DNA of 17,989 bases from Gammaproteobacteria bacterium (GTDB taxonomy: Bacteria > Pseudomonadota > Gammaproteobacteria > Steroidobacterales > Steroidobacteraceae), in the NCBI GenBank assembly GCA_030039615.1, contig JASHVF010000405.1, positions 1 through 17,989 on the forward strand, in the 5' to 3' direction. This document shows, piece by piece, positions 10,201 to 17,605 of the stretch. Under the pieces are notes generated by a model. The model did no database searches. It saw only the letters and a list, made by a program, of their open reading frames with translations, and had not been told where the DNA came from. Numbering within the stretch: position 1 is the stretch's first letter; every line of letters starts with the position of its first letter. The position numbers and the translations under genes are program-made.

Positions 10201-10604
10201 GCGATCTCGCGCGGTGAGGCGAACAGGATCCACTTGCCATCGGGACTCCAGCCGTCCACCTCGTCGCGCGCCGGATGGAAGGTGAGCCGATGCGGCTGTC
10301 CGCCGCCGACCGGGATCACGTAGACGTCGGCGTTACCGGCGTAAGTGCCGGTATAGGCGATCCACTGGCCGTCGGGCGAGAAGCGCGGTCCGAAGGCGCT
10401 CGCGTGCACGGTGAGCCGCTCGGGATGCTGGCCATCACGTTCGGCCACCCAGATGTCGCCTCCGTAGACGAAAGCCAGATGCTCGCGCGAGAGCGTCGGC
10501 TGACGCAGCAAGAGCGTACCGGCGGCTTCCTCGGCCGGCACGCCCGGGCTCAGGCAGACAAACACCAGGCCGAGCACGCCGGCCGACAGGAGTCGCTTGT
10601 TCAT
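7278..10604 (-). CDS. Secreted tricorn-type S41 family peptidase with beta-propeller
   Basis: Large exported serine peptidase homologous to the tricorn core, 1108 residues. A Sec signal (MNKRLLSAGVLGLVFVCLSPG) leads to beta-propeller repeats with PDG motifs (for example FSPDGQWIAY at 75, WSPDGKW, WSPDGTRIAYITD at 361, WSPDGATLVY at 407). An Asp/Lys/Ala-rich linker at about 548-590 follows. Next come a helical tricorn C1 domain (EAWWMEKEFFYDPNLHGLDWDAVYARY, about 718-744), a PDZ-like segment near 785-870, and the S41 catalytic domain with nucleophile S994 in AGSGGD, H772 in ELQVGHN and E1052 in VENQGVAPD. The usual Ser preceding the catalytic His in tricorn is Gly771 here. It probably degrades peptides in the periplasm. 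ATG 10604 has AAGGG seven bases upstream and opens the signal peptide; the open frame to 10883 is not coding. It is last in a four-gene minus-strand run. Confidence 0.93.
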   Translation of the reverse strand: MNKRLLSAGVLGLVFVCLSPGVPAEEAAGTLLLRQPTLSREHLAFVYGGDIWVAERDGQHPERLTVHASAFGPRFSPDGQWIAYTGTYAGNADVYVIPVGGGQPHRLTFHPARDEVDGWSPDGKWILFASPREIANSRSSQLYEIAPTGGFEHKVMQAVAVEAAWSPDGSRLAYRPYRAAYEGPSGWRRHRGGTTAPIWILNPTSGAWEQVPHENATDRAPVWAGDEVVFISDRSDGAANLFAYDTRSQRLRQLSKETLWDVRNVSVYGRSAVYEAGGRLKALDLDSGNVTPLTITLATEASQLRPQWKDASKTITAASLSPTGKRVVVTARGDVFTVPVKDGSIRNLTHSPGVRDKDGMWSPDGTRIAYITDLGMQHAIVVRDQEGLEKPHVYPLPKPSYYHLLAWSPDGATLVYEDNHLHLYAFTLARSASTLIDRSLDRAGFNVNFSPDSRWLAYTVQGENHFTRIRLHDFVSGQNADVTDGLSDADNPVFAPGGYLYFTASINSGPSQIFLDLSTQERSIRRGLFVAVLAADGRSPLLPKAGDEDAKADADDKGGCKAPAAAGKGDQAADKAADKKDDKGPKPVKVDLDGLQSRIVGFPVAERRYESLAVACDGALFYVERRQPGVTAEPPDAEPGNDGELYRFDFTERRAKSLKQGIQDISMSADGKKVLLVYAKGKLEIGDANDKLDAKPIDLSQLGMYVDPAAEWQQIFDEAWWMEKEFFYDPNLHGLDWDAVYARYQPLVKYVQRREDLTEVLIEMIGELQVGHNRTSGGDLPAEPGARTGLLGADFAVESGHYRFKTIYRGDRWNPFLRAPLALPGVRVSEGDYLLAVNGRALDARENLYALFEQTVDKQVTLSVAADAAGAGARNIVVQPIADETALRQWRWIERNREYVEKKTQGKVAYVYLPNTTSEGFQYFNRMFFAQVEKPALIVDERRNSGGQAANYIIEILGRPYLGSWKDRDAQLFSTPGGAIYGPKVMLADQDAGSGGDFLPWAFKHQKLGTLIGTRTWGGLIGISANPPLIDGGMLSVPFFRFFTPEGEWAVENQGVAPDIEVLLDPAAVNRGEDPQLDTAIATVLAQLKDFKPVEQKHSPPYPTTLGK

Positions 10605-10632
10605 GGTTCGCCCTTGGTTCTTGAAGATCTTC

Positions 10633-11178
10633 TTAGAAGGTCGGTTCGATTCTGCGCGGCTTCGGCCGTGGCGGCCGCAGGCCCCGACCGCTGCGCGCGA
10701 CGGTCCACCACAGCGCCTGAAACAACAACCAGACCGCGACGGCAAAGATGCACGCAAAGGCGAGACCTTCCCCGGAGAGCGCGAAGGTCGGCACCCAGTC
10801 GGTGAAGGTGGCGCGCGCGAGCCCCGCATCGGCGTGCAGCGCCAGATAGACGACCTGGCTTGCGAGGCTGCCGTGCATCGCATCCACCGCGCTCTGCAGC
10901 TCGTGCACCCGGGTGACCAGCGATTGAATGATCGCCCCCTCGGAACGAAAGGTCGTATCCGGGCTCGCGAGGTGATAGTGGATCAGCTGTCCGATATCGC
11001 CGTGGTAGAACTGGTCGGCGAGCTTCTGCCAGGGCTCGAGGTCGAGCCGCGCCTGGTCGAGCCGCCCGCCGAGCCGCTGGCGATATTGCGCGATGAAGCC
11101 GGGTACCAGGCCCCCGGCCACGGCGGCGGAGACCAGGACCACCCGGTCGAGCAGGCCTCTGACGATCGGCATCGGCAT
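10633..11178 (-). CDS. DUF2937 family membrane protein
   Basis: Small inner-membrane protein of unknown function, about 181 residues. The N-terminus (RGLLDRVVLVSAAVAGGLVPGF, then IAQYRQRLGGRLDQARLDL) and the overall plan match my recollection of the DUF2937 family. It has one hydrophobic segment near 7-27, a mostly helical middle with QYRQRLGG and ALHADAG, and a second hydrophobic segment near the C-terminus (LAFACIFAVAVWLLFQALWW), then a basic arginine/proline-rich tail. The start is uncertain: ATG 11178 and ATG 11172 are in frame, and neither has a strong ribosome site; a GTG at 11190 preceded by a G-run is also possible. It sits 28 bases upstream of the S41 peptidase and 52 bases downstream of the XdhC-like gene, consistent with co-transcription. 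No function should be inferred. Confidence 0.75.
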   Translation of the reverse strand: MPMPIVRGLLDRVVLVSAAVAGGLVPGFIAQYRQRLGGRLDQARLDLEPWQKLADQFYHGDIGQLIHYHLASPDTTFRSEGAIIQSLVTRVHELQSAVDAMHGSLASQVVYLALHADAGLARATFTDWVPTFALSGEGLAFACIFAVAVWLLFQALWWTVARSGRGLRPPRPKPRRIEPTF

Positions 11179-11230
11179 GCATTGTTGCACGAGCGCCCCC
11201 GCCCACGCATGGCGCTGCGCTCGGGCCGGC

Positions 11231-12277
11231 CTAGGTGTGCGGGGCGTTCCCGGCCGCGAGGCAGCGCTGCAGCTCGGCGCAGATCGAGAGCGCCAGCGCC
11301 TCGGGCCCATGGCCCCCGAGCTTCAGTCCCACCGGCGCGTGCAGCCGGTCGGCGAGCGCCGAGCGGCTCTGCGGGTCGAGCTCCGCCAGCAGCTCGTCGC
11401 GCCGCGCGGTCGGCCCCAGCAAGCCGATGAACGGCTCCACGCGCCGCGCGAGCGCTGCCAGCGCCTCGCGGTCGTTGGCGGCTGTGTGCGTCATCACGAT
11501 GCAGGCATCGACACGGTAGTCGCCGAGGGCCGCCAATGCCGCGGCGGGCCGCGCGCACAGCGCGCGCTCGGCGCCGCCAGCCTGTCTCTCGAGCAGCGCC
11601 TCGCGATGGTCCGCGATCGTGACGCGCCAGCCGAGCTGGTTGGCGATGGCGATGAGCGCCGGCGCCTCGGGACCGGCTCCGATGAGCAGGATCCGCGGCG
11701 ACGGCGCGAACGACACCAGCGAGCAGTCGGTGCCGTCGGCGAGCGGATAGTGGCCGGGCGGGCGGTTGCGCAGCGCCCGCAGCGGCTCGACGCGCGGCGG
11801 CAGCTCCGCCTCGAGACTCGCCGACCAGAGCAGGCCGGCGCCGAGCTGCGGGCCGCTCATGACGATCGCGGCGCTCAGCGCCTCATGCGCGCGATCCGCC
11901 GACAGCAGCGCCTCGCAGAGCGGGTGACTGGCACCGGCGGGCACCGGCAGCAGTAGCACCTCCATCTGTCCGCGGCAGCCGGTGCCCGAGCCGAACACCA
12001 GGTCGTCGTCGCTGCGCGTATCGAACAGTGCCACTCGCGGACGCCGCTCAGCGAGCGCCGCGCGGGCGGCAAACTCGAGGTCGGGCTCGAGACATCCTCC
12101 GGAGATCACTCCGTGCCGTGCGCCATCGGCCCCCACCACGGCGAGCGCTCCGCTCTTGCGATAGGTCGAGCCCGTGCAGCGCATCACCACGCAGAGTGTG
12201 AAGGATTCTGACCGCGTCCTGAAACGGGCGATTTGCTCCAGGATGCCGCGGTGATGGGCGGAGAATGCGTCCGGCAT
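11231..12277 (-). CDS. XdhC/CoxI family protein (molybdenum cofactor-related maturation factor)
   Basis: Member of the XdhC/CoxI family, 348 residues. Family proteins bind molybdenum cofactor, promote its sulfuration and deliver it to xanthine dehydrogenase-type molybdo-hydroxylases. Diagnostic segments are the N-terminal VMRCTGSTYRKSGA (31-44), VISGGCLEPDL (57-67) with the conserved Cys62, FGSGTGCRGQMEVLL (95-109) with Cys101, then a Rossmann-type domain ILLIGAGPEAPAL (196-208) with TIADHR (220-225), MTHTAANDREAL (262-273), GLLGPTARRDELL (285-297), and the C-terminal LHAPVGLKLGGHGPEALALSICAE. Both halves of the family fold are intact. No molybdo-hydroxylase subunit genes are in the window, so its client is elsewhere or it has been recruited differently. 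The start ATG 12277 has GGGA a few bases upstream and lies 23 bases after the phosphate-transporter stop. Confidence 0.88.
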   Translation of the reverse strand: MPDAFSAHHRGILEQIARFRTRSESFTLCVVMRCTGSTYRKSGALAVVGADGARHGVISGGCLEPDLEFAARAALAERRPRVALFDTRSDDDLVFGSGTGCRGQMEVLLLPVPAGASHPLCEALLSADRAHEALSAAIVMSGPQLGAGLLWSASLEAELPPRVEPLRALRNRPPGHYPLADGTDCSLVSFAPSPRILLIGAGPEAPALIAIANQLGWRVTIADHREALLERQAGGAERALCARPAAALAALGDYRVDACIVMTHTAANDREALAALARRVEPFIGLLGPTARRDELLAELDPQSRSALADRLHAPVGLKLGGHGPEALALSICAELQRCLAAGNAPHT

Positions 12278-12300
12278 TACATCCCGGATCTTACTGAATC

Positions 12301-14016
12301 CTAGCGCAGTGTGGCCGGCGGGGTGGCGGAGTGGGTCGGGTCGGCGCCGCCGCCCCCCGGCTCGGCCTCGATGTCCTTCAGACGGCTCGGTTGCAGCTCC
12401 CCGGCGCGTTCCAGCACCGGGTAGGCCACCGAGCAGATGTGCGAGTGGATGCGCTTCAGGTCGCGCAGGATATCGAGGTGCAGGGAGCTCGACTCGATAC
12501 TCTCGGTGCGCCCCTCGCGCAGGCGCGCCAGGTGATTCTCGGCGGCGGCGAACTCGGTAGCGCGCAGCGTGGCCTTCTCGGTCAGCAGCAGGCGCGCGGT
12601 GCCGATGTCTCCCGACATGAAGACGCTGAAGGCGAGCTTGAGGTTGTCGCAGACCTCCTGATGGAACGCCTCGAGCTCCTGGGCGCCTTCCCTGGAGAAG
12701 ACGATCTTGCGCTTGATCTTCTTGGCGGCGGCTTCCATCAGATTCTTGTCGATGATGTCGCCGACGTGCTCCAGGTTGATCGAGAACGAGATGATCTCCA
12801 TGGCGCGGTGGCCGTCGCGCTCGCTCAGGCTCTCGCGCGTCAGTTTCGTGACGTAGAGCTTCACGGCCTCATCGAGCTTGTCCACCGCATCGTCCATGCG
12901 GCTGATCTCCGCAACCATGCGCCGGTCGTCGGTCATCAGCGCACTCATGGTCTGTCGCAGCATGGTTGCGACGATGTCGCCGATATGGAGCGTCTCGCGC
13001 GCCGCGCAGGCGAGCGCCACCGAGGGGGTGGCGAGTGCGGTCTCCTCGAGATAGAGAGGCGCGGCGGGGTCGGCAGCCTTCGGCCGCTCCGGCAGCCAGC
13101 GCTTCAGCAGTGCCGCGACCGAGTTCAGCGGCAGGATGAAGAGCAGCGCCAGCGCCAGGTTGAAAGCGGTATGGAAGTCAGCCGCCATGCGCGAGGGATT
13201 GGGCTCGAGACGCTCGAGCAGCGCGGCGATCGGCTGCAGGAACGGCAGCGCCAGCGCGCAGCCAATCAGCCGGTTGAGGAGGTTGCCGAGCGGCAGGCGC
13301 AGGCTCGCGGGGTTGTCGCTGCGGCTGCCCCCGATCAGCGGATTGATCGCCGAGCCGACGTTGGCACCGAGAACCAGGGCGAGCGCCGCCACCGGCGTGA
13401 TGAAGTTCGAGTAGGCGAGGGACATGACGAGCAGCACGACGGCGACGCTCGAGTGCGCCGCCCAGGCGAGTGCCGTCGAAATGAGCAGGCACAGCATCGG
13501 CTCGGCGGTCACGGCGCCGAGGAGCGTGCGCACCGCCGGGGCCTCCTCGGCCGGGGCAAGCGTATCGAGCAGGATGTGGAGCGAGAGCACCATCAGCCCA
13601 ACCCCGATTGCCACCCGACCGAGGTCGCGGGTGCGGGTCTGCTTGCCGCGCTTGAAGGCAGTCACGCCGACGAGAAAGAGGATCGGGGCGAGCGCCGACA
13701 CGTTGAAGGACAGCAGCTGGACGATGAGAGTGGTGCCTACGTTGGCTCCGAGCATGATCGCGAGCGCGGGCGCCAGGCCGAGCATCCCGGTGGTCACGAA
13801 CGAGGCCGTCATGAGGCCGGTTGCGGTACTGCTCTGCAGGAGCGCGGTGACCCCGAGCCCGGCGAGAAAGGCGAGCACGCGATTGCGCAGCGCCATGCCG
13901 AGAATGCGGCGCAGGTCCGAGCCGAAGGCGCGCACGATGCCGCTATGGACCATGTGCAGGCCCCACAGCAGCAATGCGACACCGCCCACGAGATCGAGGA
14001 GGATCGTGCCCGCCAT
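12301..14016 (-). CDS. Na+/phosphate cotransporter family protein with C-terminal PhoU-like domain
   Basis: Inner-membrane transporter of the PNaS (NptA/YjbB) family that uses sodium to move inorganic phosphate, 571 residues from ATG 14016. Two inverted Na_Pi_cotrans repeats are visible. The first has LLQSSTAT (59-66) and MLGANVGTT (88-95); the second has AAHSSVAV (186-193) and LGANVGSAINP (216-226). The second repeat has HSS where QSS is usual. Residues from about 335 to 540 form a PhoU-like helical domain (for example SINLEHVGDIIDKN near 412-425 and LKRIHSHICS near 520-529), which in relatives is cytoplasmic and may regulate transport. The C-terminus ends in a Gly/Pro-rich tail. The frame runs open upstream to 14109, but the hydrophobic first helix begins just after ATG 14016; no good ribosome site is visible. 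It is first in the minus-strand run with XdhC-like, DUF2937 and S41 genes. Confidence 0.9.
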   Translation of the reverse strand: MAGTILLDLVGGVALLLWGLHMVHSGIVRAFGSDLRRILGMALRNRVLAFLAGLGVTALLQSSTATGLMTASFVTTGMLGLAPALAIMLGANVGTTLIVQLLSFNVSALAPILFLVGVTAFKRGKQTRTRDLGRVAIGVGLMVLSLHILLDTLAPAEEAPAVRTLLGAVTAEPMLCLLISTALAWAAHSSVAVVLLVMSLAYSNFITPVAALALVLGANVGSAINPLIGGSRSDNPASLRLPLGNLLNRLIGCALALPFLQPIAALLERLEPNPSRMAADFHTAFNLALALLFILPLNSVAALLKRWLPERPKAADPAAPLYLEETALATPSVALACAARETLHIGDIVATMLRQTMSALMTDDRRMVAEISRMDDAVDKLDEAVKLYVTKLTRESLSERDGHRAMEIISFSINLEHVGDIIDKNLMEAAAKKIKRKIVFSREGAQELEAFHQEVCDNLKLAFSVFMSGDIGTARLLLTEKATLRATEFAAAENHLARLREGRTESIESSSLHLDILRDLKRIHSHICSVAYPVLERAGELQPSRLKDIEAEPGGGGADPTHSATPPATLR

Positions 14017-14107
14017 GTCGGTGAGGCTAGCAGTTTCCCTCAGGCGCCGTGTGTGATCGGCAGCATGTTGCGGCGCATAATGCCGGGCGGCCAGGAGCGA
14101 GGTGCGC
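14017..14107. promoter_or_regulatory. Divergent promoter region of transporter and outer-membrane protein operons
   Basis: This is the only space for promoters of both flanking operons. On the plus strand CATAAT at 14076-14081 matches five of six -10 positions, with a weak GTGATC at 14053-14058 seventeen bases upstream. The -10 sits in a short perfect palindrome GCAT-A-ATGC (14075-14083), so a weaker -10-like CATTAT also occurs on the minus strand. AGGAG at 14093-14097 lies ten bases before ATG 14108. No regulator site is recognised. Confidence 0.3.
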
Positions 14108-14680
14108 ATGGACGTTAGCCGCAGCGGGCGGTCTCTGGCTCCGTGGGCGCTGTGGTTGGCGGCCGCGGGCTGCGCTGCGCGGGCCGAGGCGCAGGTTTAC
14201 CTCGACCCTTACGCTGGCGGCATCTCGCCCGACAAGCCGTGGCACGCCACGGGCAGCGCACCCTTGTACGGTCTCGATGTCGGAATGTCGCTGTCGTCCG
14301 AGTGGCGCGCCGAGCTCGACCTGAATCGCGCCTCGCTCGCGGAGCGAGCAGGCGGCGGACACACCGATCTCGATGGCGGCGCGCTCGGTCTGGTACGGCT
14401 GTTCAACCCCGACGGCCGCATCGCGCCTTTACTCGGCGCAGGCGTCGGCCTCACGCATGACACGGCCGCGCCGCAGACCGGACTCGCCGCTCACACGGAG
14501 CTCATGGTGGAGCCGGCGATCGGCGCGCTCGTGCGGTTATGGCAGAGCGCGGGTGGCACGCGGCAGGTGGCGCTGCGGCCCGAGGTCAGAGTGCGCTGGA
14601 CCCACGGCTGGGCGCACGCGCCCGGCAATCCGGTCGATCCCATCTACGGGGTTGGAATCACCTTTGGCTGGTTGCCGTGA
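14108..14680 (+). CDS. Secreted small protein, probable outer-membrane beta-barrel
   Basis: Exported protein of 190 residues. An N-terminal signal (hydrophobic APWALWLAAAG, probable cleavage after ARAEA at about 28) leads to alternating amphipathic strands such as VYLDPYAGGI, GLDVGMSLSSEWRAELDL, GGALGLVRLF, APLLGAGVGLTH, ALRPEVRVRWTHGWAH and YGVGITFGWLP. These fit an eight-stranded OmpA/porin-like outer-membrane barrel, although the protein ends in WLP instead of the usual terminal aromatic. An alternative reading of the signal as a lipobox (AAGC, Cys22) is possible under the loosest definition. ATG 14108 is chosen because AGGAG ends ten bases upstream; GTG 14102 would add two residues. It precedes the S9 peptidase gene by 36 bases and is probably co-transcribed with it. 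Function unknown. Confidence 0.75.
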   Translation: MDVSRSGRSLAPWALWLAAAGCAARAEAQVYLDPYAGGISPDKPWHATGSAPLYGLDVGMSLSSEWRAELDLNRASLAERAGGGHTDLDGGALGLVRLFNPDGRIAPLLGAGVGLTHDTAAPQTGLAAHTELMVEPAIGALVRLWQSAGGTRQVALRPEVRVRWTHGWAHAPGNPVDPIYGVGITFGWLP

Positions 14681-14716
14681 GGCCGCTATGCTGACGCGCA
14701 GGGGGTGTCGATCAGG

Positions 14717-16723
14717 ATGAGTGTCCGGTCGCCGCGCGGCTTGAGCGCCGTGCTCGGCATTTTGCTCGCCGTGGGTGTGGAGGCGACGCCGCCACCCATC
14801 GCGGCGTTCGCCCGGCGTGAGTCCATTCTGGGTGCGGCGATCTCTCCCGACGGGCGCTATCTCGCGCTGCTCGACACTCAGAAGGGCGTGCCGATCGCGG
14901 TGGTGAAGGACCTGCGCTACCCCGGCAAGCCGTTCCAGCTCGTCATGAGCAGCCCTCCCGACAATCATTTCTTCATCAGCTGGTGTCACTGGGCGACGAA
15001 CACGCGCCTCTTGTGTGGTCTGCGCGCGCCGATTCACGATGTGGGCTACGTCTACACCGCGACCCGTCTCGCTGCGGTCGACGCGGACGGCAGGAACCTC
15101 AAGGTGCTGGTGGAGGGCAACGGTCTCGCCGCGAGCGAGGGCCAGTCGCAGGACGAGATCGTCGACTGGCACGCGGGTAAGCCCGACACCGTCCTCGTGA
15201 CCGCGCAGGCGAGCCTGCTGGATGCGACCGAACGAACCCTGACGGGTGGCTCGGGGATCGTCGCCGGCGCGACGCAGGAGGAGTTCCCGAGCATCTATGA
15301 GCTCAATGTCGTCACCGGCAGCATGAAGGTGCGGCTCGCGTCGCACCCGCCGCTGCGCCATTTTCTCAGCGACCAGCACGGCAACCCGCGGGTCGGCTGG
15401 GGCATCGTCGACAGGACCGACCGCATCGAGATACAGGCGCGCGACAGCATCTCCAACCAGTGGCATCCGCTGGAGAGCTATGAGGCGTTCAGCCGCAAGG
15501 GCGTGCTGACACCCGTCGCCGTCTGCTCGGATCGCCCCAACTGCGCCTACGCCGTTGGTGGCAGCGAGGGTCGCCAGGCTCTGTGGCGCATGGATCTCAG
15601 CGGAGCCGCCGAGCCGGTACTCGAATTCGCCCATCCCGCGGTCGACGTCGATGAACCGGTGTTCGCCAACGACGGCCGTCTTCTCGGAGTGAGATACGAG
15701 ACCGATCGTCCGTTTCTCTACTCCACCGATCCTGCGCGCGGGCGAATCATGGATGGCCTGAAGCTGGCGCTGCCCGACCGCTTCGTCACCATCGTCGACG
15801 CGACAGCCGACGATCAGCTGTTCGTGGTACGTACCACCTCGGACATCGACGCCGGCACCTACTACCTGCTCGATCTCGGCAGGGCGCATCTCAGCCGCAT
15901 CGGCACCGCTTATCCGGAGCTCGAGGCGGGCAAGCTCGGCCGCATGCAGAGCATCAGCTACGCGGCGCGCGATGGCGCGAAGATCCCGGGATATCTCACC
16001 GTGCCGCCGGGCGTGCGCGCCGAGCACTTGCCGCTGGTGGTGATGCCGCACGGCGGGCCAATCCACCGCGACACCTGGCAGTTCGACTTTCTGCGCGCCT
16101 TCCTCGTCAGCCGCGGCTACGCCGTGCTGCAGATGAATTTCCGCGGCTCCTCCGGCTACGGCGGCAGATGGTTCTACGCGGCGCACCAGGACTGGGGAGG
16201 TCTCACCTATTCCGACATTGTCGACGGCGCGCGCTGGGCGCTGCAGGAAGGCATCGCCGAGCCTGCGCACGTGTGCATCCTCGGCTGGAGCTTCGGCGGC
16301 TATGCGGCGCTGCTCGGGGCGACGCGCGACGGCGACCTGTTTCACTGCTCCGTCAGCATCGCGGGAATCAGCGACCTGAGTCTCCTCGAGAGCGAGGCGC
16401 GGCGCTTTGTCGGCGGGCAGATCACACGCGAGCAGGTCGGTACCGACTCCGCGAAGCTCAAGACCGACTCACCGCGCAATCACGCCGCCGACGTCCGCAT
16501 CCCGCTGCTGATGATCCATGGAGACAACGACGCGCAGGTGAACGTCGAGCAGTCCAAGGCGATGGATCGCGCGCTCTCGAAGGCGGCCAGGGCCCACGAG
16601 TTCATACTCATCGAGGGCGCGGACCACCAGCTGAGCCGCGAGTCCGACCGCACCACCTTGCTCATTGCGATCGAGAGATTCCTCGGCGTGAATCTCGGGC
16701 CCGGCGTGCAGACACCCCCGTAG
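14717..16723 (+). CDS. Secreted S9 family peptidase (prolyl oligopeptidase/acylaminoacyl-peptidase type)
   Basis: Alpha/beta-hydrolase peptidase of 668 residues expected to cleave short peptides outside the cytoplasm. A signal peptide (GLSAVLGILLAVGVEA) precedes a divergent beta-propeller domain (from AAISPDGRYLALLDT near 40 to about 400). The C-terminal catalytic domain carries VMPHGGP (oxyanion region, about 442-448), NFRGSSGYG near 474-482, nucleophile Ser525 in GWSFGGY, Asp605 in HGDNDAQV and His637 in EGADHQLS, so the triad is complete. The ATG at 14717 has GGGGGTG nine bases upstream; a GTG at 14705 would add four residues but overlaps that site. The gene follows the small outer-membrane protein and converges on the methyltransferase gene with three bases between stops. 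Substrate preference (post-proline or otherwise) cannot be told. Confidence 0.92.
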   Translation: MSVRSPRGLSAVLGILLAVGVEATPPPIAAFARRESILGAAISPDGRYLALLDTQKGVPIAVVKDLRYPGKPFQLVMSSPPDNHFFISWCHWATNTRLLCGLRAPIHDVGYVYTATRLAAVDADGRNLKVLVEGNGLAASEGQSQDEIVDWHAGKPDTVLVTAQASLLDATERTLTGGSGIVAGATQEEFPSIYELNVVTGSMKVRLASHPPLRHFLSDQHGNPRVGWGIVDRTDRIEIQARDSISNQWHPLESYEAFSRKGVLTPVAVCSDRPNCAYAVGGSEGRQALWRMDLSGAAEPVLEFAHPAVDVDEPVFANDGRLLGVRYETDRPFLYSTDPARGRIMDGLKLALPDRFVTIVDATADDQLFVVRTTSDIDAGTYYLLDLGRAHLSRIGTAYPELEAGKLGRMQSISYAARDGAKIPGYLTVPPGVRAEHLPLVVMPHGGPIHRDTWQFDFLRAFLVSRGYAVLQMNFRGSSGYGGRWFYAAHQDWGGLTYSDIVDGARWALQEGIAEPAHVCILGWSFGGYAALLGATRDGDLFHCSVSIAGISDLSLLESEARRFVGGQITREQVGTDSAKLKTDSPRNHAADVRIPLLMIHGDNDAQVNVEQSKAMDRALSKAARAHEFILIEGADHQLSRESDRTTLLIAIERFLGVNLGPGVQTPP

Positions 16724-16726
16724 GGA

Positions 16727-17596
16727 TCAGCCCGCCCGAAGGTTTGTCGCCGTCACGATCCAGATGGATCCCGGCAGCGGCACCCGGTCCCCGCTCAGGT
16801 GCCTGGCGAGCTCCTCACGGATGGCAGCGGTGGCGGCGCTGCGCAACGCGTCCGGCTGGCCTTCGAGCGCGCGGCTCGTGGGCCCGATGCCGACGGCCGT
16901 ACCCACCGCATTCTCGAGCCCCCTGCCGGTTGCAAGATCGAGCGACAGCGCTACGGCCTCGAGGCCGATGGCATCGAAGCCGGCATGCTCGAGGATGCCG
17001 CGCACGCGCGACTCGGAAGCAAAGGAAAACGCACCCGGGTCCTCGGGACCCACCTCCGGCAGCCGGGGAACGTGGCGATAGGCTTCCTGCAGAGGCAGCA
17101 TCAGCCAGGGGTTTTCGCGCGGCTCACGCCAGCAGGCAAAGACCACGCGTGCGCCGCGACGCAGCCCGCGGCGCATGTTGGCGAACGCGCGCACCGGGTC
17201 GCCGAAGAACATGACACCGAAACGCGAGAACAGCAGGTCGGCTGCGCCGGGCTCGAAGGGGTGTGCGGCGGCGTCGGCCCGCACAAAATCGAGCGGCAGC
17301 CCGCTCGGCCGAAGCTCGCGCGCTCTGCTCAGCATGGGCTCGGAGACGTCGACCCCGAGCACCCGCCCGCCGGGGGCGACCCGGCGAGCGAGCTCGACCG
17401 AGAGCGCACCCCAGCCGCAGCCGACGTCGAGGACGAACTCTCCACAGCGCGCGGCGGCGCGCGCGAGCAGCACCTGCGCCGCCGGTGCGAGCAGCGAATC
17501 CTGCGACTCCTGCCGGCTGACCCAGCGCTCACCGGCGGAGCCGTTCCAGTAGGCGATCTCGGCCGCGTGGCGTTCGTCAGCGCTGGACGGGCTCAT
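16727..17596 (-). CDS. Class I SAM-dependent methyltransferase
   Basis: Cytoplasmic S-adenosylmethionine-dependent methyltransferase of 289 residues with the Methyltransf_11/25-type fold. Motif I is VLDVGCGWGALSVEL (55-69), the acidic ribose-binding end of strand 2 is GVDVSEPML (81-89), motif II region is FVRADAAAHPF (104-114), and strand 4 is ADLLFSRFGVMFFGDP (119-134). FACWREPRENPW (153-164) resembles small-molecule and ubiquinone-type methyltransferases of this group. The start ATG 17596 has GAGG seven bases upstream, just after the stop of the metallo-hydrolase gene nine bases before it, so the two are probably co-transcribed. The acceptor is not recognisable. Similar proteins are often annotated only as general methyltransferases. 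Confidence 0.9.
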   Translation of the reverse strand: MSPSSADERHAAEIAYWNGSAGERWVSRQESQDSLLAPAAQVLLARAAARCGEFVLDVGCGWGALSVELARRVAPGGRVLGVDVSEPMLSRARELRPSGLPLDFVRADAAAHPFEPGAADLLFSRFGVMFFGDPVRAFANMRRGLRRGARVVFACWREPRENPWLMLPLQEAYRHVPRLPEVGPEDPGAFSFASESRVRGILEHAGFDAIGLEAVALSLDLATGRGLENAVGTAVGIGPTSRALEGQPDALRSAATAAIREELARHLSGDRVPLPGSIWIVTATNLRAG

Positions 17597-17605
17597 GGGC
17601 GCGCC

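Noticed and set aside
7311..10217. A 968-codon open frame on the plus strand.
   Set aside because: It lies wholly antisense to the S41 peptidase gene, shows Arg/Val/Glu/Leu-rich composition without any domain motif, and is the typical mirror frame of a G+C-rich gene.
10605..10883. N-terminal extension of the S41 peptidase frame up to 10883.
   Set aside because: It overlaps the DUF2937 gene, is Arg/Ser-rich, and the signal peptide begins at ATG 10604 with a ribosome site.
12331..14118. A 595-codon plus-strand open frame antisense to the phosphate transporter.
   Set aside because: Composition is His/Arg/Glu/Gln-rich with no recognisable motif. The opposite strand encodes a complete Na+/phosphate cotransporter with family motifs.
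14537..16345. A 602-codon minus-strand open frame.
   Set aside because: Antisense to the outer-membrane protein and S9 peptidase genes. No signal, domain or start context supports it.
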